From NCBI RefSeq assembly GCF_000300995.1, contig NZ_AMRJ01000032.1, positions 1-35,105 on the forward strand: DNA of 35,105 bases. Direction: 5' to 3'. The position numbers and the translations under genes are program-made. This stretch comes from Alcanivorax hongdengensis A-11-3. Lineage in GTDB: Bacteria; Pseudomonadota; Gammaproteobacteria; Pseudomonadales; Alcanivoracaceae. The notes beneath the pieces were generated by a model that saw only the letters and a list, made by a program, of their open reading frames with translations, was not told where the DNA came from and did not search any database. Within the stretch, counting starts at the first letter, position 1, and every line of letters starts with the position of its first letter. Below are positions 31,530-35,105 of this stretch, piece after piece.

Positions 31530-32072
31530 TCAGCGCTGTTGCTGTTCCATCATGTCGGCCTGCAGGATCTCGATCCAGTAGCCGTCCGGGTCCTTGATGA
31601 AGGCCAGCCCTTTCATCTTGCCGTCGTCCGGGCGTTTGACGAATTCAACGTCCAGGTTTTCAAAGCGTTCGGCGGCGGCATAGACGTCCGGGACGGTGAT
31701 GCCGATATGGCCGAAGCCCTGGGGCTGGTCGTTGCCGTTGTGGTAGGAAAAGTCCGGGTCGTTCTCGGTGCCCCAGTTGTGGGTCAGCTCCAGCATGGCC
31801 TCGCGGCCGAAGGTGAAGGTCAGCCGTTTGGCATCGTCCGCCGGCACCGTGCCGGCCTCTTCTTCGCTCAGGTAGCCGAGAAAATAGAGACTGAATTGCA
31901 TGGCCGGGAAGTCGATCTTGCGTACCAGGCGCATGCCCAGCACCCGGGTGTAGAAATCCAGGCTGCGCTTGGGGTCCTTGATGCGCAGCATGGTCTGGTT
32001 GAACAGGTATTCCTGGGTCACCGCGTCCGGGTGTTCGAACAGGCCTTCGGCTTTCTCAAAATGACGGGACAT
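31530..32072 (-). CDS. gloA: Lactoylglutathione lyase (glyoxalase I)
   Basis: Converts the methylglyoxal-glutathione hemithioacetal to S-lactoylglutathione. The 180-residue product is of the longer, eukaryote-like type: [20 protein letters not shown] carries the first metal ligand (Gln), [20 protein letters not shown] the second (Glu), [20 protein letters not shown] the third (His), and [17 protein letters not shown] the fourth (Glu). The long form is generally Zn-dependent, unlike the short Ni-dependent E. coli enzyme; that inference comes from length and loop insertions. AGGAG lies five bases before the ATG. Because of a duplication in the neighbouring slipin gene, the slipin reading frame now runs 17 bases into the gloA start. 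Confidence 0.94.
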   Translation of the reverse strand: MSRHFEKAEGLFEHPDAVTQEYLFNQTMLRIKDPKRSLDFYTRVLGMRLVRKIDFPAMQFSLYFLGYLSEEEAGTVPADDAKRLTFTFGREAMLELTHNWGTENDPDFSYHNGNDQPQGFGHIGITVPDVYAAAERFENLDVEFVKRPDDGKMKGLAFIKDPDGYWIEILQADMMEQQQR

Positions 32073-33213
32073 GGGGACTCCTGATGCTGTGGGCGAATGG
32101 GTGACTCAAACTATTGGGATGGCAAGGCGTGAATGCAAGCCGGCCCGGCGACGGGGTATGGGGAGGAGGGTCCGCTGTCTCTTGATGATGCCAGCCTGCC
32201 TGCCGCGAATCCGGCTTGATTCGCGGCAGGCACGGGAGGGTCAGGCCGGGGGCTTTTCCACGGTCTTGATCCACGGTCTTGAGCACTTTCTGCAGGCCGG
32301 CCACGGTACCGCCGATGTCGCTGAGGCCCTGGGGCAGCAGCAGGGTGGTGGATTCCTTGGCGACCTTCTCGAAGGCGGCCACATACTGCTCGGCAATACG
32401 CAGGCTGACGGCTTCTTCGCCGCCCTCTTCCCGAACCGCCCGGGCGACCATGTTCAGACCCTTGGCGGTGGCCAGGGCAACCAGCTCGATCTGCTGGGCA
32501 CGCCCTTCCGCTTCGTTGATCTGCTTCATTTTTTCCCCTTCGGAGATGTTGATCATCTCCTGCTTTTCCCCTTCCGAGCGGTTGATGGCCGCCTGGCGGT
32601 CCCCCTCGGAGCGGTTGATGGCGGCCTGGCGCTCACCCTCGGATTCGGCCACCACGGCACGGCGTTCACGTTCGGCGCGCACCTGTTTCTCCATGGCATC
32701 CTTGATCGACACCGGCAGGTTGATATCCGCCACTTCGTAGCGCAGTACCTTGACGCCCCAGGGCTGGGCCGCCTCGTCCACCGCCTTCACCACTTCCATG
32801 TTGATCTCGCTGCGCTCTTCGAAGGTCTTGTCCAGGTCGATCTTGCCGATCACCGAACGCAGGGTGGTCTGGGCCAGCTGCTGGGCGGCCAGCACATAGT
32901 CATCCACGCCGTAACTGGCGGCCTTGGGATCGATCACCTGCAGGTACATGACGCCATCGATGGAGACTTCGATGTTGTCCTTGGTGATACAGCTCTGGCG
33001 CGGCACGTCACGGACAATTTCCTTGAGGGAATGCCGGTAGGCCACCTTGTCCACAAACGGCATCAGAAAGTGCAGACCCGCATCCAGGGAGGTGTGGTAC
33101 TTGCCCAGCCGTTCCACCACGTAGACTTCACGCTGGGGCACGATGCGGATGATCTTGAAGAGCAGAATGACAACGCCGACGGCGATGAGTCCGGAGATAT
33201 AAAGTCCTGCCAT
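32056..33213 (-). CDS. Slipin/paraslipin (SPFH/stomatin family) with an aberrant C-terminal extension
   Basis: Membrane-anchored SPFH protein related to QmcA, a scaffold for membrane microdomains and protease partners. It has an N-terminal hydrophobic anchor ([20 protein letters not shown]), the SPFH core ([60 protein letters not shown]) and a long coiled-coil of 11-residue repeats with [15 protein letters not shown] units. The expected end, LQKVLKTV followed by about five residues, is disrupted: a 13-bp tandem duplication (32257-32282) shifts the frame, so instead of stopping at 32241 (319 residues) the frame continues to 32056, giving 385 residues with a Pro/His/Ser-rich tail of about 65 unrelated residues. 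The fold itself should be intact. NfeD lies 36 bases upstream. Confidence 0.9.
   Translation of the reverse strand: MAGLYISGLIAVGVVILLFKIIRIVPQREVYVVERLGKYHTSLDAGLHFLMPFVDKVAYRHSLKEIVRDVPRQSCITKDNIEVSIDGVMYLQVIDPKAASYGVDDYVLAAQQLAQTTLRSVIGKIDLDKTFEERSEINMEVVKAVDEAAQPWGVKVLRYEVADINLPVSIKDAMEKQVRAERERRAVVAESEGERQAAINRSEGDRQAAINRSEGEKQEMINISEGEKMKQINEAEGRAQQIELVALATAKGLNMVARAVREEGGEEAVSLRIAEQYVAAFEKVAKESTTLLLPQGLSDIGGTVAGLQKVLKTVDQDRGKAPGLTLPCLPRIKPDSRQAGWHHQETADPPPHTPSPGRLAFTPCHPNSLSHPFAHSIRSPHVPSF
32198..32231 (-). terminator. Strong hairpin now inside the extended slipin frame
   Basis: GCCTGCCGCGAATC (32198-32211) and GATTCGCGGCAGGC (32218-32231) are perfect 14-base arms with a six-base loop. 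It lies ten bases after the ancestral slipin stop codon, where an operon terminator or attenuator would be. There is no T tract on either side. Confidence 0.65.
32257..32282. repeat. 13-bp tandem duplication at the slipin 3' end
   Basis: TCCACGGTCTTGA is present twice with no gap (32257-32269 and 32270-32282). Removing one copy restores the codons for [10 protein letters not shown] and a TGA stop at 32241-32243, making a 319-residue slipin. Thirteen is not a multiple of three, so the duplication causes the frame change. Confidence 0.93.
32576..32641. repeat. 33-bp imperfect tandem repeat in the slipin coiled coil
   Basis: Two adjacent 33-base units (32576-32608 and 32609-32641) differ at only a few positions and each encode 11 residues of the [11 protein letters not shown] type. 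Further diverged units flank them. The period matches the coiled-coil repeat of SPFH proteins, so copy changes would lengthen the rod without breaking the frame. Confidence 0.75.
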
Positions 33214-33249
33214 GGGAATGCGTCCTTGTTGATGAGCGGGGAGTTCGGT

Positions 33250-33693
33250 TTAGTGGCTGGCCCAGGGCTCGACGGTGAGCCACAGACCATCGTGTTCAGT
33301 GATGCGAACCATCTGTCCTTCGGATAGCGGGTGGCTGCTCTGTGCCTGCCAGCGGGCGCCTCGGTAGAGCACGGTGCCCACGCCATCCTGGAAGGCGCCG
33401 GCCACGGTGGCCCGCTGGCCGATAAGGCCGGCACTGTCTTCCGGGCCGTTGGCCTGTTGTTCCTGGCCCATGAAGCGGTCGGCCAGAAAGCGCCGCACGA
33501 ATACCAGCGACAGCACGCTGAGAATGGCAAACAGGGTCAGTTCCCAGGCGGTGTCATCCAGCAGGCCGAGAAACTTCACCGCCCCGACGATCACCGCCGA
33601 GATCCCGAAAAAGATGACCACCAGACCATTGATGGCGAACTCGGCGATCATCAGTGCCAGGCCGGCGATGATCCAGTAACTGTATTCCGGCAT
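33250..33693 (-). CDS. NfeD family membrane protein
   Basis: A 147-residue partner of slipins. Two or three hydrophobic helices (YSYWIIAGLALMIAEFAING, VVIFFGISAVIVGAVKFLGL, LTLFAILSVLSLVFVRRFLA) are followed by a soluble C-terminal OB-fold domain with GLIGQRATVAGAFQDGVGTV, YRGARWQAQSSHPLSEGQMV and RITEHDGLWLTVEP, the short NfeD form without the serine protease domain. The pair is the equivalent of E. coli ybbJ/ybbK (qmcA), and gene order (NfeD first, slipin 36 bases after) supports an operon. It probably positions the SPFH scaffold in the inner membrane. Confidence 0.93.
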   Translation of the reverse strand: MPEYSYWIIAGLALMIAEFAINGLVVIFFGISAVIVGAVKFLGLLDDTAWELTLFAILSVLSLVFVRRFLADRFMGQEQQANGPEDSAGLIGQRATVAGAFQDGVGTVLYRGARWQAQSSHPLSEGQMVRITEHDGLWLTVEPWASH

Positions 33694-33782
33694 TCCAGTG
33701 CCCCGTGGTGACTAGTTATTTTGACTGACAAAGATAGCACGGTGGTGACACTGTCGTCGGTAGGAAATCTCGCAAAATGCGG

Positions 33783-33805
33783 GGGCGGCGAGGGGATCGC
33801 CGCCC
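33783..33805 (-). terminator. slyD: Terminator-like hairpin after slyD
   Basis: GGGCGGCGA (33783-33791) and TCGCCGCCC (33797-33805) form a nine-base stem with a five-base loop, seven bases past the slyD stop codon on the minus strand. A short ATTTT follows a few bases later, so it is a moderate intrinsic terminator. Confidence 0.6.
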
Positions 33806-33812
33806 GCGGGGA

Positions 33813-34298
33813 TCAATGGTGGTGGCCGCCGGGGCCGTGGGCATGTTTGTGGGCCTTTTCCTCGTCGGTGGCATCGCGCACTTCGGTGATATCCAGCACG
33901 AAACGCAGGGACTTGCCGGCCAGCGGGTGGTTGGCGTCGATATCCACGGTCTTCAGGCCAATCTTGAGAACGGTGACCATGCGCGGGCCCTCGTCGGTGC
34001 TGACGGTGACGGTCTTGCCCGGCATCAGTTTGCCGGCATGCTTGAGGTACTTGCGCGAGATGCGCTGGAACAGCTCCGGATTGTACTCGCCGTAGGCGTC
34101 CGCCGGTTCCAGGGTGACATCCACCTGCTCGCCCTCTTCCTTGCCGGCCAGCGCCTTTTCCAGGCCGGCAATGATGTTGTTGGCGCCGTGCAGGTAGGCC
34201 ATCGGCTCGCCGTCGCGGGAGTCCTCGATCTGGCTGGCGTCGGTGGCGTCGTAAAGGGTGTAGTGCAAGGTGACCACCTTGCCGTTTTCAATGGCCAT
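33813..34298 (-). CDS. slyD: FKBP-type peptidyl-prolyl isomerase, SlyD-like
   Basis: A 161-residue cytoplasmic prolyl isomerase and chaperone. The FKBP domain (MAIENGKVVTLHYTLYDAT, GEPMAYLHGANNIIAGLEKA with LAGKEEGE) is interrupted by the insert-in-flap chaperone domain (VTLEPADAYGEYNPELFQRI to GLKTVDIDANHPLAGKSLRF), as in SlyD. The C-terminal tail HKHAHGPGGHHH is short but His-rich, so Ni or Zn binding is likely, though the Cys-rich tail of E. coli SlyD (196 residues) is missing. The start at 34298 has GGAGG upstream. It would help fold proteins and possibly deliver metal to enzymes. Confidence 0.93.
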   Translation of the reverse strand: MAIENGKVVTLHYTLYDATDASQIEDSRDGEPMAYLHGANNIIAGLEKALAGKEEGEQVDVTLEPADAYGEYNPELFQRISRKYLKHAGKLMPGKTVTVSTDEGPRMVTVLKIGLKTVDIDANHPLAGKSLRFVLDITEVRDATDEEKAHKHAHGPGGHHH

Positions 34299-34354
34299 GT
34301 TGTGTCCTCCGGGTTGGCGGCGAATTGTGCGACGCCGCTGGCCCGCAGGCAAGT

Positions 34355-34897
34355 TCAGCCGCCGGGGAGCATCCGTTTCAGGGTGCTGTCGCGATCCACG
34401 AACTGGTGCCAGAGGGCACCGGCCACATGCAGCCCCACCAGGCCCAGCAGCAGGTACCAGAAGACTTCGGTATGCAGAAACTCGATGGCTTCCGCCAGGT
34501 CATGGTTGACCGGCGTCAGCTGCGGCACGGTGAACAGGCCGTAGACCTCGATGGGTTTGCCGGCGAACTGGCGCACGGAAAAGCCACCCAGCGGCATGCC
34601 GATCACCACCAGGTAGATCAGGCCGTGTACCAGTGAGGACAGCCGCTGCTGCCAGATTGCGCCCAGCGGGACCGGCCGGGGGTGGGTGGTGCGCCAATAC
34701 AGACGCAGCACCATTAGCAGCAGCACGGTGAGCCCCAGGGAGAAGTGCAGCATTTTCCACCACTCGCGCATGGGGTCGCCCTTGGCATAGAACTCGTGCA
34801 ACTCAATGGCGCCCCAGACCGCCACCAGCAACAGGGCAATCAGCCAGTGAAGGCCTTTGCTGATCGGGTTCCAGCGTGTCGGGGTCTGTGCATTCAT
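34355..34897 (-). CDS. Cytochrome b561 family protein
   Basis: A 180-residue di-haem inner-membrane electron carrier. Four hydrophobic helices are visible: GLHWLIALLLVAVWGAIELH, MLHFSLGLTVLLLMVLRLYW, LVHGLIYLVVIGMPLGGFSV and WYLLLGLVGLHVAGALWHQF. Candidate haem-ligand His residues lie in them: His17 (SKGLHWL), the His of KMLHFSL, the His of LVHGL and the His of GLHVAG. The family passes electrons between the quinone pool and other carriers or superoxide. The ATG at 34897 has GGAG upstream and is preferred over an ATG four codons earlier. Confidence 0.92.
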   Translation of the reverse strand: MNAQTPTRWNPISKGLHWLIALLLVAVWGAIELHEFYAKGDPMREWWKMLHFSLGLTVLLLMVLRLYWRTTHPRPVPLGAIWQQRLSSLVHGLIYLVVIGMPLGGFSVRQFAGKPIEVYGLFTVPQLTPVNHDLAEAIEFLHTEVFWYLLLGLVGLHVAGALWHQFVDRDSTLKRMLPGG

Positions 34898-35105
34898 GGG
34901 CAGCTCCATCAGGTTTGCAGCAGGCTAGCGAATCAAGCTTAGCGTAACCTTATGGTTGGCTTAAGAGCGTGTTGAAAGAGCCCGCGCTGGTGGCTTTAAA
35001 AAGGGTCATCGCGGATTAGGGGGAAATCGGCCTGGTCCAACGTCTGAGGTCGGACATCGGACGCGATAGGCTGAAACTGTAGTGGTCAACTAATACCGGA
35101 CAGTG
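34898..35105. other. Non-coding window end with a possible insertion-sequence terminus
   Basis: No gene is visible in this stretch. From 35078 the sequence TGTAGTGGTCAACTAATACC, then GGACAGTG to the window edge, begins with TG and looks like the terminal inverted repeat of an IS3-type insertion sequence, but only 28 bases are available and no transposase is seen. Just upstream (35041-35063) there is an imperfect dyad, CGTCTGAGGTCGG with ACATCGGACG. Confidence 0.3.

Noticed and set aside
32056..32240. Slipin C-terminal tail as a genuine novel domain
   Set aside because: It is explained by a frame change at the exact 13-bp duplication and is read from intergenic hairpin and leader DNA.
32576..32641. 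CRISPR-like array
   Set aside because: The repeats are directly adjacent without spacers and encode coiled-coil residues of slipin.
32071..33327. 418-codon open frame antisense to slipin
   Set aside because: Covers the opposite strand of slipin and NfeD ends and shows no domain pattern.

Overview
The window is chromosomal DNA of a GC-rich gammaproteobacterium. Long-chain alcohol/aldehyde oxidation genes (GMC oxidoreductase, Tat lipoprotein, CalB-like aldehyde dehydrogenase), the serA / D-2-hydroxyglutarate dehydrogenase pair, LpoB-type lipoproteins and a siderophore receptor fit a marine or hydrocarbon-associated oceanospirillalean or pseudomonad-like bacterium. Alcanivorax is my best guess, but this is inference from gene content only. 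I see no rRNA, tRNA, CRISPR array or complete insertion sequence.

Layout. (1) 1-1.5 kb: a visibly more A/T-rich accessory patch with two type II toxin-antitoxin modules on the minus strand, a ParE/Phd pair and a HigBA pair whose higB has an in-frame amber codon, followed by a REP-like hairpin. (2) 1.5-5.1 kb: divergent serine-synthesis locus, serA one way and an FAD-linked D-2-hydroxyacid dehydrogenase plus an FAH-family enzyme the other. (3) 5.1-8.9 kb: envelope operon of COG3014 lipoprotein, YcfL, LpoB and a FlgT/CsgG-like secreted protein. (4) 9-14.7 kb: GST, HPP membrane protein, a 116-bp MITE-like repeat, a Kef-type antiporter and a TonB-dependent siderophore receptor. (5) 14.7-20.2 kb, minus strand: SRPBCC protein, nitronate monooxygenase, small membrane protein, gamma-glutamyltransferase, coaD and an SDR divergent from a MerR regulator. 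(6) 20.3-22.7 kb, plus strand: MerR, DUF4334 protein, two unknown membrane proteins and a VOC protein. (7) 22.7-27.3 kb: GMC oxidoreductase, Tat lipoprotein and aldehyde dehydrogenase, divergent from a TetR regulator across a perfect 16-bp palindrome. (8) 27.3-30.6 kb: YheT hydrolase, rsmE, DUF1294, a DJ-1/PfpI protein and a helix-turn-helix protein with an extreme lysine tail. (9) 30.8-35.1 kb, minus strand: frameshifted YoaK/DUF1275 gene, gloA, a slipin with a 13-bp duplication at its 3' end, NfeD, slyD, cytochrome b561, and a possible insertion-sequence end at the window edge.

How the genes work together. SerA can use 2-oxoglutarate to regenerate NAD, and the divergent dehydrogenase would re-oxidise the D-2-hydroxyglutarate formed. 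The GMC/Tat/ALDH set would take an alcohol to aldehyde to acid under TetR control. The COG3014-YcfL-LpoB-FlgT-like set probably acts at the outer membrane and peptidoglycan. Slipin and NfeD form a known membrane-microdomain pair.

The most unusual aspect is three independent, precisely located lesions in otherwise well-preserved genes: a nonsense codon in higB, a one-base loss in a C run in the YoaK gene, and a 13-bp tandem duplication that removes the slipin stop codon and extends the frame through a strong hairpin into gloA. The lysine-tailed HTH protein and the envelope operon are the best candidates for undescribed biology.
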